From Platanthera guangdongensis (lineage: Eukaryota > Streptophyta > Magnoliopsida > Asparagales > Orchidaceae), in the NCBI GenBank assembly GCA_039583875.1, contig CM077158.1:118231900-118295899 (forward strand): DNA of 64,000 nt, written 5' to 3'. Position 1 is the first letter of the stretch. Every line of letters starts with the position of its first letter. A program made the position numbers and the translations under genes. Below the pieces are notes generated by a model. The model searched no databases and was not told the origin of the DNA. It worked only from the letters and a program-made list of their open reading frames with translations. Below, piece after piece: positions 20,956 to 31,869 of this stretch.

Positions 20956-21660
20956 ATGGCAAAATTTGATGAGTTTTCAAGCACCAGACTGCCCATGTGC
21001 AATCTATATAAGTTTGCACTATGGAAGACAAGGATTAGATTTTATATGGACTCCATTGATGAAAAATCTTTAAATCTATTTTGTCAGGTCCAGCTCAATC
21101 TCAGCAAACAACAAGTCCAGATGCTGTTCCATCATCCCAGTGGACACATGCTCAGCAAAAGATGAAGATTGTTGATGCACAAGCTATGAACATTCTAGCA
21201 CAATCAATGTCTCATGACATTTTTGAAGAACTTGTTGAATGTTCATCTGCAAAAGAGATGTGGGACTCCCTCACAACATTGGCTGAAGAAGAAGCAACAG
21301 CAATAGAATTTTGCCTAATGGCAATAGATGCTTCTCGCAGCAGCTATGCTGAAGAATCAGAAGATCCAGAATGTGAACCGGAAGAAGAAGATCAAGTAAT
21401 CTCTACCCTTGATCTTTCATCAGGTATACATCTTCAGAAAATCTTAGTTAAAAATAATTCGTCGAACGGAGATCGACGAAATCAATTCTATTCGTCGAAC
21501 TCAGATCAACGATCTCTGAACAAAGATTCTGCATTGAACTGTTTAGGGATCTGTGCTCGACGAAACAAATTTAATTCGTCGAACTGAGCTCGACGAACTC
21601 AATATCATTCGTTGAACTCCGCTCGACGAAAGTATTTTAATTCGTCGAACTGAGAATTTC
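20956..21660 (+). pseudogene. gag: Shortened gag of element X, frameshifted
   Basis: Starts MAKFDEFSSTRLPMCNLYKF at 20956. A frameshift near 21085 moves the reading to SGPAQSQQTTSPDAVPSS, then KIVDAQAMNILAQSMSHDIF and SSAKEMWDSLTTLAEEEA, closely like element Y's gag including the deleted middle. The C-terminal part has VKNNSSNGDRRNQFYSSNSD and a later stop, with further ARR and SSN words encoded by tcgtcgaa/ctcgacgaa repeats to 21660. No zinc knuckle and no pol follow. The element would be mobilised only in trans. Confidence 0.8.
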
Positions 21661-21823
21661 AAAACAGAAATTTTTATCCTTTTATTTCTGATTATTTTAA
21701 AAGAGAACCAGGACCCAAGGTTATCTAGGTCCAGAACTCCTAACATCTCCTTGTAGAAAAAGAATTCAATCCAGCAAATATACAGGCCATATCAGTGGCT
21801 GTTGGATTTGGGCAAGGAAATGC

Positions 21824-22083
21824 AAATAGGGGGAGATTGTCTGGTTTACCACAGAGGAATAAAGGCTATGCAAATAGGGGGAGATGCCTATAAATGAAGC
21901 TGCAGAACTTCTAGCAGTAGCAACAACAACAAATTATAATGATTCAGATTTGGACAAGGATCATCAACAACAACAGCAGTTTTTCTTGATCCCGATTTAG
22001 GTGGAGATTGTTTTTAATTGTATTTTACTTGTATTTTATCTTTTTTTTATGTAAATAGAGTCCTCACCCAAATAGGGGGAGAT
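21824..22083 (+). other. Three polypurine tracts of element X
   Basis: The tract aaataggggga-gat occurs at 21824-21836, 21872-21884 and 22070-22083. Only the last one abuts the LTR start TGTTGG; the first is followed by TGTCTGG, which mimics an LTR start. The 180 bases between hold an AAC-rich stretch and no gene. Confidence 0.85.
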
Positions 22084-23351
22084 TGTTGGAACCCCGGTTA
22101 GGATTTGGATAAGGAACACTATTAGGAATATTAGATTGACCCACCGTGTATAGTCGTGGGTCATAGGATTAGTTCCAGGACAGGTCATTCAGAAGGACTC
22201 TTCAGTACTGCAGAAAAGAAGTGAAAGAAATGCAGTTTAGACAAAGTCAGAAAATCAGATCGACGATCTTCGAACGCAGTTCGACGAACGGCGATCTCCG
22301 ATCGATGAATACAGGCAAGATATTTAGCTCGACGAACACAAAAACTGAGCTCGACGAACTGCATGCTCCGGTCGACGAACGCAGGCAAGATATTCAGCTC
22401 GACGAATCTAGCTGAGTTCGACGAATATCGAACTCAGGTCGACGATTGATGAACTCGACGAAAGTTCAGTTCGACGATTTCTGTGGAATCAGTAACAGTT
22501 GGCAGAATTAATTGGGGATTAATTTCAGTAAACATTCTCAGTGAAAATAGCCGTTCGACGGACAGTTACAAAGGAATTAAGTGAGGATCAATTTCCAAAG
22601 CATCTTCACTCTCAGGAATGTTTCTTCCGCCATCAAGGTTAAGGATTTCAAATATAGAAGAAGGATACAGAACAATATAAAAGAAGAGAATAGAAGAGAA
22701 CAGACACACAGCAAGGCAGACAGAGAAAAACATATACAGAAAGGGCAATATCTCTAGAGTAACTAAAAGTCCTAGAACAGAGGAGACAACAATAACAAGA
22801 AGAAGAAGAACATCCATTCATATCTAGAGTCTTCTTCTTCATCATCACTGCAGGACAACTTCAAGGACAACAAATCTCTATCTGTCAGAAGTTCTTGAAA
22901 AGTACTCTTGTCCAGGACTGAAGATTGAAGGCCTATCACCCTGAAGCAGTGCTCCAGCTTTTTTGACCATTTCAAGATCTTAGGGGGAGCAAAAGCTGCT
23001 ACCATCAATATCCACATGTTCTTCTCTCTGATTGTTGACAGAGAAGACTTCCATCTCTCTTTTCCACCTCCTGTACAAAGTGTTGTCATCTCCCTTCAAA
23101 AGTGATTCCTGGTTGCAAGTATCCTTCCAAAAGACTTGAGTTGGTTTTTGGGGACCTGATCAAAACCCATTGGTGGAAGTCACCTGATCAAAAACCTGAG
23201 TGGATTCCTACCAGGGTGGTAGAAGAGTGGACTACCCAGATTTGGGGAACCACTATAAATTTCCTTGTGTCTTCTGGTTGCTTGATCTTCCTTCCTGATT
23301 CTGTGCTGTGATTTAACTCTAATTAGTTTAGTTTAGATCTATCCTCTTTCA
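22084..23351 (+). repeat. 3' LTR of element X
   Basis: It is uninterrupted, 1268 bases, TGTTGGAACCCC to CTTTCA, and serves as reference for the disturbed 5' LTR. U3 holds gtcgacgaa/ttcgacgaa words at 22250-22475. A weak TATA-like caaatatag lies near 22650. It carries the ggggaaccactataaat box at about 23246-23262. Minus-strand open frames across it are fortuitous. Confidence 0.92.
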
Positions 23352-23461
23352 TCCTGCAAACACTCAACTAAACAGAGCATCAAATACAAACATAATTCAT
23401 CATAGTTCAAGGGTGACTTCATACAAATCTGGGCTATTATGGATGCAATACCCAACAACAT
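23352..23461 (-). other. N-terminal part of an ORF of unknown nature, split by element X
   Basis: A minus-strand frame begins at an ATG at 23461 (MLLGIASIIAQICMKSPL) and is open for 36 codons to the right border of X. A TAA stands just upstream. It continues in frame with the piece at 13988-14161 once X is removed. The N-terminal half is hydrophobic. No family is recognised. Confidence 0.35.
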
Positions 23462-23463
23462 TG

Positions 23464-24190
23464 GTTAGTGACACTTCTCTCCCTACTTCTGGGCTGAGGT
23501 AGTGAACACTTCTTGTTATGTCCTGAATACAACAACTATCAACAAGTACCACAAGAAGACTTCCTATGAGATTATGAAAGGCAAAAAACCAAATCTTGCA
23601 TATTTTAGGATCTTTGGAAGCAAATGCTTTATGATTAACAATGGGAAGTCATACTTGACAAAGATTGCTGCCAAATCCTATGAAGGAATTTTTGTTGGGT
23701 ATAACAACCACATCAAAACCTATAGAGTCTATTACTCAAAGAATCAAGTTATAAAAGAGTCTGTCAATGTAGTATTTGATTAGTCTTCAATGATTCATAG
23801 TGAGCTACCAAGCTCCTCTAGATATACAGGTGCAGAATTGAAGTTGGACAAGCTGTGCATCAATGACACACCTCCTACTAAACAAGAAGAGGATGAGGGT
23901 GTGATCATTCTAGAAGATGGTCCAGGTGATTTGGACACAGATGAAGGTCATAAAGAACCAGAAGTTGAAGTTCAAGATGTTGTAGAAGGAATGTCAGCTG
24001 CTGTCGGATATCTAAGAGATCATCCCAAAAACATGATCATTGGGGGTGCAAGCCAAGGGGTTACAAAAAGGAGTAGAAACCTAAAAATTGCAATGTATTC
24101 AAGATTTCTGTCTCAATTTGAACCAAAAAAGATTGAAGTTGCCAATATATATCCATTTTGGATTGTGGCAATGCAAGAAGAACCGAACTA
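23464..24190 (+). pseudogene. pol: Integrase C-terminal part and linker of element H
   Basis: Starts within the integrase at a DTSLP motif with a small deletion compared with the same segment of element F at 41545. It continues with TSYEIMKGKKPNLAYFRIFG and YEGIFVGYNNHIKTYRVY, the conserved copia integrase end. One stop follows VVFD. The linker to the RT is acidic (KQEEDEGVIILEDGPGDLD) and ends with the PKKIEVANIYPFWIVAMQEE pattern. The catalytic DDE core is missing. Confidence 0.85.
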
Positions 24191-24194
24191 GCTA

Positions 24195-24527
24195 AAGAGA
24201 TGAAATGTCTGGAAACTAATTCCCAGACCTCATGGACATAATGTCATCGGAACCAAATGGATTTACAAAAACAAGCTTGATCAAACTGGTGTTATAATCA
24301 AGAAGAAAGTTAGACTGGTTGTCAAGTGATACAAGTAAGAGGAAGGTGTTGACTTTGATCAAATCTTTACACCAGTTGCTAGACTAGAGGTTATAAGACT
24401 ATTCCTTGCATATGCTGCATATAAAGGATTTAATGTCTACCAAATGGATGTTAAGTTAGCTTTTCTAAATGGTGACTTGAAAGAGGAGGTCTACGTTGAG
24501 AAACCCTCATGTTTTGTTAATTCTAAC
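24195..24527 (+). pseudogene. pol: Reverse transcriptase of H, N-terminal part
   Basis: Reads WKLIPRPHGHNVIGTKWIYK, then a stop-bearing VVK*YK, then [20 protein letters not shown] and [20 protein letters not shown], the usual copia RT start. It is cut by element F after about 110 residues, before the [12 protein letters not shown] and YVDD regions, which lie at 46285-46480. Confidence 0.85.
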
Positions 24528-24869
24528 TGTTGTGTCTATTGATTCCAATATCCCAGATTTGTAAGAATTCAAACGGGTCAATGACATACACGCATAATGT
24601 ATTTGATGTGTGTTTTAGTTCATGCATGCAGGTAGTCCATGATTGGAAACGTGAAGAAAAATGAGTTTGGTGGTAAGCTCAAAATTCATCGAGATCAGCT
24701 TGCAGTTCGTCGAGCTCAGCTCGCTGGTCGTCGATTTCAGATTAACACTTGTAGAGCTAAAGCTAGAAAAATTAACTAAGGCAAAAGGCACTTAGATCGC
24801 TGAGAAGATCAGAGTTCGTCGAGCTCAACCCATAGATCATCGAACGCAGCTAAAGCTAGAAAAAAAGAC

Positions 24870-25160
24870 TAAGGCAAAAAGCATTGAGACAGCTGAGATA
24901 GCTGAGAAGAAAGCACTGATATAGCTGAGAAGAAAGTGTTAAGACCGCTGAGAAGAAAGCACTGAGACAGAAGGTTGTCTCAGCAGTTAAGGATAAAGCA
25001 CTGAGACCGCTAAGAAGAAAGCACTGATACAGAAGTTTGTCTCAGCTATTAGTAAGAAACCGCTGAAACTACGGAGACCGCTTAGATAGAAAGTGTTGAG
25101 ATAGAAGCTTGTCTCAGCTATTAATAGGAACCGCTGAGACAGAACTGCTGAGACAAGTCC
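24870..25160. repeat. Array of gctgagac / gtctcagc inverted repeats
   Basis: Units such as actgagaccgctgagaagaaagc recur, and pairs like gctgagacagaa...gtctcagc can form short stems. The homologous array in the 3' LTR is at about 44510-44790. Confidence 0.8.
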
Positions 25161-25430
25161 ATAGAAAATTCACAAGCCAGGATCATTGAGTGCCATGACA
25201 GATGACGTTGAGTGACTTAACATCACTCAACTCTTTATGGATTTCTGGAATATTTTCTAAGTACAGATGGTGATGACCATTACCGACGTCATCAAAGTCA
25301 ACTTACATGTAGCCATTGTGGGAAAGCTGCAATGGCATCGAAAGCTGCTTTGTCCTTTTTTGAAGGAGATGGGGCTCACCAATCCTTGGCTGGGCCCACA
25401 TACATTTGTGTCGTTTATTCAAATCAACGC

Positions 25431-25438
25431 ATATAAAA
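25431..25438 (+). promoter_or_regulatory. TATA box of F 5' LTR
   Basis: Reads ATATAAAAAGG, conserved in the 3' LTR at 45048-45057. It lies downstream of both dyad arrays, as expected for the U3/R transition. Confidence 0.65.
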
Positions 25439-26660
25439 AGGAAAAAGAAAAAGGATTAGGGAAATTAAAAAGATCAAACGAAAAAAAGTACAAGCGCAGA
25501 AAATACAAAAAGAAATCTAAAGGAGGCTGGACATCTTCTTCTCCATGAAGCTTGAAAGCTCAAGTCCAGCAGAGATAACCTGAAAGGCAAAGGAAGTTTG
25601 CTGATGGTCTTCAAGTTCAGCAAGATAGTTTTTCCAGAATAGAGAAGCTGATTCATCCATTCAGCAAGCTGATAGCTATTCATCTGTGCAGCAGAAAAGA
25701 GATAGTTGTAGAAGAGGACTAATTCCTTCTGCAACGAGTATGCTGCACTGATATCTACTCAGTCCAGTAAGGTAGACTCAGAGATTTATCACTGAGTTAG
25801 TTATTTTATTTTTCTTAAACATTCTGTATTTATTTCCTGTAGGATTCAGTTTATCTGAATCTGATTGTAGGTCACTTTGTGCTTGAGGTATGTGACTAAT
25901 TAGTCACTGAGGTAGGTGCCCTGTTGGAGTAGTAAGGTAGGATCCAAGTGTGAATTTGAGTTGTAGGGCTTAATTGCCTGAGGTAGGAGAGTGTTGCTCT
26001 CTAAGGTAGGATCCAAGTGTGGATTTAAGGTAGGGTTGTCCTCCCAGCCTGAGTGTAGGGCCTTGTGCCTAAGGTAGGTGACAGGAGAGTCTCTGAGCTG
26101 TAGGTGACAAGTGTGTCACTGAGTTTTAGGCCTTGGAGGAGACTAAGTTGTAGGTACTTGGAAGGGTACTGAGTTGTAGGAGTGCTGCAGCACTCTGAGA
26201 GTAGGGTTGTGTGTCTGAAGATGTAGGGCTAAAGAGCCGGAGTTGTAGGCCTTAAAAATAAGGTTGAGGTGGCCGATCAGTGGATCACTGAGCTATAAGT
26301 GCTCTGTAGGGCTCTGAGGTAGGAACCCTTATGGTTCTGAGTTTGGATTCTGTGAAGAATCTGTGTATAAGGCTGAGTGCCTGAGGTGTAAGCTCTGAGA
26401 AGCATAGTGGTGGAGTTTGTGCCTAGTCTAAAAAATAAGTTGGATAGGTGGGAGGTAAAGTGGATGTAACCAATTGGGGAACCACTATAAATCTTTATGT
26501 GTTTGATGTGTGCTTGTTTTTTGATTTTTTGCAGGTGCTAAGGACAATCTCTAGATATAGCATCTTAAAGATCAGCAAAAGAACTAAGAAAACCTCAAAC
26601 ACCTATTCACCCCCCCCCCCTCTAGGTGATCAGCTAACCTTAAGTTAAATAACATTAAAG

Positions 26661-26676
26661 TTGTATCAGAGGTTGG
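26661..26676 (+). other. Primer-binding site of element F
   Basis: Reads TTGTATCAGAGGTTGG, differing at the second base from TGGTATCAGAG, and closer to the initiator-methionine tRNA complement at the GAG position than the sites in X, Y and D. Confidence 0.85.
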
Positions 26677-26735
26677 TTACTCAAAAAGGATTTAACAATG
26701 TGAGTATACCTCCAAGGTTAGCTATAAGATAAAGA

Positions 26736-29200
26736 ATGGGGTCTGATGTAAACTATAAGGAATTGGGAGCCATGAAGTTACCAATCTGCAGAAAAGAAGT
26801 GTTTGAGCTCTAGAAGGAAAGGGTCAGGCTATTTATGGAAGCTACTGACCCTGTGATCTACATCACAGTCAAGGAGGGACCTTTCATCCCTATGAAGGTC
26901 TTAGTTTTGGATTCCAACATCCAAACTCCTAAGTCTTATGAATAAATGAACAAAGATGAGCTCCTCCTTGCCACCATGGAAAAGAGAGCTCAAAATATCA
27001 TTACCAGTGCAGTAGATGATTCTACTTTCCAGAATCTGGTGGACTGCAAGTCCTCCATGGAGATGTGAGACACCCTGGTTGTGTTCATGGATGGCTCAAA
27101 AGAGGTGAGGGATGACATAAAATCCATGTTCAACCAAGAGTATGAGGCCTTCAGACAGGGAAAGTCTGAGGGCATTGCTGAAAGTTTTGAAAGATTTTTC
27201 AGAATTGTTAATGAACTGAGAACATATGGAAGGGTACGACAAAAGGCCATCAGGGAGATGGGCAAGCTGGCTGACACTCCACCTCCAACCCTGTTTTGAA
27301 AACTACTATCTTATGAGATGCAGCTTACGGCAAGGAAGGAAGAAGAAGAGAAGAGCAGTAAGTTACAGAGCAAGGAGAAATCTGTGGCCTTCAGAGCTGA
27401 TGCTTCAACCAGGAGCAGAAGAAAGATCTCTCCAGTCAGGAGAACTGCTGAGTCAGAATCTGAGTTCTCAAGGTCCAGTTCCTCTGATAGCCATATATCT
27501 GATAAGGACCTTGCTGCCATCTTCAGGAAATTCCATAAACTCATGAAAAAGGGTAATTGGAAGACAGAAGGCCATCCTCCTCCTCACAGCACATAAGGAA
27601 ATCCTCTAAGGAGGACAGGTATGCTCCAAACTCTAAAAAACAACCTTCCTCTAATATTATCTACTTCTGCTGCAGCAAACCTAGGCATGTAGTTGCTGAC
27701 TGCCTAGTGAAGAGGAAAGAAGGAGTGAAGAAGCACCACAGCGGAAAGAAGAAAGTGAAGTCCCTTGTGTCCAAGAAGGAAAAGACTTGGTCTGACTCCT
27801 CCTCCGGGTCAGACAGTGAAGAAGAAGTAGAAGCCTACATTGGGTTAATAGATGTTGCTGAACAAGAACCTGAAGAATACCCTACTGCTCAAATAGGGAT
27901 CAGGGCCCCTCTGTCTCACTCAGATAGTGACATAGAGGTTTATGAAGATGAAGAAGAAGATGCTGAATGCCTTGGATTGATGGCAATGATAGATGAAGGA
28001 AGCAGCCAGGATCTACCTGGTCAGATATAGGTAAATGCTATATCAAAATCTTTGATTTCAAGTCATGAGGGTGACTTAGACTCTGAAGCTCAATCATCAA
28101 AAGATAAAAGGGATTCAGACTTTAAGGATGATGTCAACTCCATAATTGCCAAGTATGGAGAACTTCTTGAGGCATTCAATAGGTGCAAGCTACTTGCCAA
28201 GAGACAGGAAAAAGAGCTTCTTAGTCTTAAAAGCAATTCTAAAGACCAAGAAAAAGCCCTCACTGACGTGGCTGCTCAGGCAGCCTAGCTCAAGGATATC
28301 ATTGGAAGTGAGTCTGTAGTAAGAGTCTCAAATGAGAAACTTTTCCAGAAACTTGAAAATGATCTATTAAATGAAAAATTGCTATTGACCAAATTTTCTA
28401 AGTCAAACACTAGCTGCCCTTAATTGACACCCACCTTACCCAAGCTGGTAAGAAAGTGTTGTGATTTAAGGGACCTGCTAGAACTTCCAATCCAAAAGGA
28501 AAGGGAAAAGGGAAGGCACCAGTTGTATCTCTAGCCTCATTGCCTCATATTCCTTTTCAGAGAGTGTTGTTGCCTTCTAATAGGTATGACCATGAAAGCT
28601 ATTATGGTCACTGGGAGAATGGCAGATCCACTGGTATGGACCAATGTGGCCATAGCTAAGGTGGAAGATACAGCCATGTGAGAGCCTCCAAGGCTTCCAT
28701 TGAGGAAATTCAAATGGTCCATCCTGGATCATTTGTTTTTGGTGCCCCAGCCCAAAAACTCAAAGATAATGCTCCTATAGTGAATCAAATTCATCAAGAA
28801 AAAGTAGTGACTCGAGTTGAGTCTTCTAGCATGGCTGGAATGGCAATATCAGATGATATCAGATGCATGTTAGCTGAAAAGAGACAGGCAGCTGGTGGTT
28901 CTCAGAAAGGACCAAAATAGCTAGCTGAAAGACTGTCCTTTAGTCAAATGGCTACTGAAAGAAGACAGAAGTATAGAGCAGCACATCTCCCCACTATTCA
29001 GGGAGCAGTACAGCCTAATGCTGCTCCCAAACAGAAAAGGAGATATAATATCTATGAGTGTTGGTGTTGTGGCAAACTGGGCCACTATGCTGTAGATTGC
29101 TGGGAAAGTCCTTCAGTGTCTAGAGGTTGCCAACCCGTCAGGAATTCTGCAAGAAGACATTGTTATTTTGAGACTAATGTGAACCTAGGACCCAGCTGAA
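26736..29200 (+). pseudogene. gag: Gag of element F, two zinc knuckles, many stops
   Basis: ATG at 26736 (MGSDVNYKELGAMKLPICRK). Stops occur early, yet the order is clear: IITSAVDDSTFQNLVDC and EVRDDIKSMFNQEYEAFRQG near 27000-27170, a Ser/Arg-rich segment, then a first knuckle at about 27658-27705 that has lost its first Cys and Gly (YFCCSKPRHVVADC). An acidic SDSSSGSDSEEEVEAY segment and a coiled coil follow (to 28288). The second knuckle, CWCCGKLGHYAVDC at 29060-29102, is intact. The domain order is the same as in element D's gag. Confidence 0.82.
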
Positions 29201-29259
29201 ATGGGGGTCCTAAGGTAAGATGATTTTTGTTCATTTCAGGTTAGTTCATGTACCAGTTC

Positions 29260-29738
29260 CCCTAAATGGTAATTGGACAATGGATGTTCCAGGCATATGA
29301 CCGGAACAAAGGAGAAATTGAAGGAGTTCACTCCAGTAAAGAATGGACCCAAGGTCATCTTTGGAGGCTCTGACAAGGGTATAACTAGTGGCTGTGGTAA
29401 TATCTCAAATGCCCTAATCACCATCACAAAGGTGGCTTATGTGGAAGGGTTGTAACACAACATCATAAGCATAAGCCAACTATGTGATCTTGGTTATGAT
29501 ATTTCCTTACACAAGGATAAGTGCCACATCAAGAGGTTAAGTGAGCAAAGTGTCATCTTAACAGGCAGTTGGAGTGAGAATGTCTATTTCTTAAACTTTT
29601 GTTGATTAGATAATAGTTCCCCTATATGCCTAGTTGCAAATGATAAACTCTCATATTGTGTCCAATAGCACAAGAGACTGACTCATTTGAATAATAAGAC
29701 CATTGGTCAGCTCTTCAGTGATGAGCTTGTTAGGAATG
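29260..29738 (+). pseudogene. pol: Protease and start of GAG-pre-integrase of F
   Basis: The protease starts WTMDNGCSRHMTG; the active-site triplet is DNG where family members have DSG. A GGSDKGITSGCGNIS core follows, then VAYVEGL with a stop, and HNIISISQLC. The pre-integrase segment HKRLTHLNNKTIG has the expected histidines. It is cut after LVRN by element G and resumes at 41083 with the matching CAACQKGK zinc-binding Cys pair. Confidence 0.85.
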
Positions 29739-29904
29739 TGATAATACGGTTTGTAGTCAATTTTATTAGGGTATTTTCAGGGTTTTAAAGCAAATCATGT
29801 CTTCTAAAGTACTTATTTTGATACCCCTTTGTATATATTTTTGTCGCTAATGCGTTTTTTCTGCTTTTTGCAGGTTTTTACGGCTTTCAGCCGAATTTTG
29901 CTGT

Positions 29905-30395
29905 GACACGCCCCAAGGTCACGTCCTACCCGGGCGTGTACCTAGGACGTGTAACCCAGAGGAATGAAGCAATTGGTCCGAAACTGCATTCCGTGGAAAC
30001 TTAGTGTACACGCCCTTTGTCACGCCTGTGTCACATCCGACACGGGCGTGGTCCAGAGGCATGTTCTCAGGTTCCGAGGAATCGCCGCAACGCACTCGTT
30101 TTTCCCACTCCACCATCGCACTGAATGTGTCACGCCCCCGAGTCACGCCCGACCCGGGCGTGACATATGGGCGTGTACTTCAACAAGCATGCCCGTCACC
30201 CCCAGCATTCAATCCCAGCTCAACAAAGTCACGCCGCAAAGAACACGCCGCAGGTACACGCTCTACCAGGGCGTGACATTTGGGCATGTACTTCAGCTAC
30301 TTCGCCAGAATTAAATTCCACCCCGAAAAAGTCGCACCAAATGTGTCACGCCCCAGGGTCACACCAGACCCGGCCGTGACAGGGGGCGTGACCCG
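29905..30395. repeat. Array of cacgcccnnnngggcgtg dyad words in U3 of G
   Basis: Pairs such as gtcacgcc...gggcgtgac recur about eight times, each an inverted repeat around a short gap, in a GC-rich island within an AT-rich LTR. The homologous array in the 3' LTR is at 39455-39945. Confidence 0.88.
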
Positions 30396-30408
30396 ACCCG
30401 AAAAAATC

Positions 30409-30417
30409 TATAAATAG
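30409..30417 (+). promoter_or_regulatory. TATA box of G 5' LTR
   Basis: TATAAATAG, identical at 39959-39967 in the 3' LTR. The transcription start is expected about 25-35 bases downstream, near the gggttcatggacacc sequence. Confidence 0.75.
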
Positions 30418-31533
30418 AGCCCATCTCCAAGGGTTCATGGACACCTTTTGGATTGAGAGGGGAGGTTCTGTTCTTTGTATTTTTGAACTTTTTCAAGCAT
30501 GTCTCTTCATTTTTAGCTCTTCTTATCTCTAGCTTAATGCTTTCCCTATATTAGTTCCTAGTTTCTTTCTGTAGCATAATGCTAATGATAGTGTAGTTTA
30601 CTTTCCATGCACTTGTAATCTCTGGTTTTCCAGTTGTAAGATCCATGTTTCCATTAATAAAGAAGTGTTGTTTTCTTTTTCGTTTCTACTTTGCTTTCAT
30701 TATTTTCTTCTACGCATCTTCTTTTCTCCATTTCACCATGAGTAACTAATCCTCCTTGTACTCGATCTTGATGATCCGAGGTTCGAGTTGATTAAGTTAT
30801 GATGCTTTAACTCTACTTTTTCTTTCTAAAGTTATACCTTGAATTACTCTTGATTAAAAACCCTACTTGGAGATATATCATCAATATTTATATTTTCTAT
30901 CATTAGCTTTCATTCTTGGCTAGCCGAGAGGCTGATAGTTTGAAGTAAGCACTCAAGAGTAAAGAGAGTTGCATGCACCCCTCGAGAGAGGCAGACGTTA
31001 AATCTCCTGGATTGGAGTGAAATCTAATAGAGGGGTTCACAGCTTAAAGCGAGCTTTAGATCTCCGATCAGACGAGAGTTCGGTTGAGCATTCCTATACT
31101 CAGGTATGCACAGCTTCGAGAGAAGCGTGTTTACGCTTATGGAACCTCCACGGTCAAGGTTTTAGCTTTATTAAGTAAAAGTTTATTTTCGCATTTCTTA
31201 ATCAACTTTAGCCGAGGTGATCCTCGATCGAGTGCTCTTCTCTTTCATTGTCTTAATCCCTCGCTGTAATCATTTTAATAGCTCTCTATTTTTTCGCAAG
31301 CTTTTCTTTCTTAGCATAATACTTCTCTCCTCAATCGCATTTTAGTAATCTCTTAAACCCTAAAACATTCTTCGATAAGATAATGGCTTTCGTGTGAGTA
31401 AGATTAATTAACGGTTCCCGAATTTTAATACGACACTTGTTTCCCCTAGCTGCATTTTGATAGGTATACTTGCCTTGTTGGATTGTTAGTTTGGTTATTT
31501 TCTCCTTGCGAATATTTTTAGACATCAAGTTTT

Positions 31534-31550
31534 TGGAGCCGCTGCCGGGG
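31534..31550 (+). other. Aspartate-tRNA-type primer-binding site of G
   Basis: Reads TGGAGCCGCTGCCGGGG, two mismatches from TGGCGCCGTTGCCGGGG, the complement of a plant tRNA-Asp 3' end and the usual Athila primer site. It starts six bases after the LTR. Confidence 0.85.
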
Positions 31551-31869
31551 AAGCAACTTCTGTTAATAATTTGAAAACACGAATCTATTAATTTTATCAC
31601 TTCTCTTTCTCACCCTCCTTCTTAAAATTATTAAGTACCGCTCTTAATAGAAACCCACATCACAAATTTTTCTACACCACCTAACTCTCTCGAAAAGGGC
31701 AAAGTGGCTCTAAATGCCACTATCTTGTCTAGTACCTTGCAAACCCTTCACCGGGTAGCCCTTGGGAAGTTTGGGAGTTAAAACATAAAAAAATCTATTT
31801 CAAAAAAAAAATCATTAGCTCTCTTTTTCTAGTTTATTTTATTCATCTTTCTTCTCTTCTCTTCTTCCA

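Larger units (their letters stand above)
14162..23351 (+). mobile_element. Element X: non-autonomous copia retrotransposon, split by element Y
   Basis: The LTRs start TGTTGGAACCCC and end CTTTCA. The target duplication is TCATG (14157-14161) and TCCTG (23352-23356), with one mismatch. The internal region 20819-22083 is only 1265 bases: primer site, a shortened broken gag and polypurine tracts, with no pol. The 5' LTR is partly duplicated and interrupted by element Y. Movement would need enzymes from an autonomous relative. Confidence 0.88.
24528..26658 (+). repeat. 5' LTR of element F
   Basis: Starts TGTTGTGTCTATTGATTCC and ends before the primer site. U3 holds gtcgag/ctcgctggtcgtcg words at 24680-24850 and an array of gctgagac...gtctcagc inverted repeats at about 24880-25160. 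The TATA box is at 25431. A long run of degenerate ctgaggtagg / gtgtagggc units lies at 25860-26420. The ggggaaccactataaat box is at 26472 and the cccctctaggtgat box at 26610. Confidence 0.9.
29739..31527 (+). repeat. 5' LTR of element G
   Basis: TGATAATACGG...GACATCA. U3 holds cacgccc/gggcgtg words from 29905 to 30395, ending 14 bases before the TATA box. The R/U5 half is AT-rich and has a run of typical leader-like sequence with tcgagagaggcagacg. Open frames in the GC-rich array are fortuitous. Confidence 0.93.

Noticed and set aside
29964..30379. Overlapping open frames in the GC-rich part of G's LTRs, also at 39515-39980
   Set aside because: They lie in the U3 dyad array, have no domain, and exist because the array is GC-rich and stop-poor.
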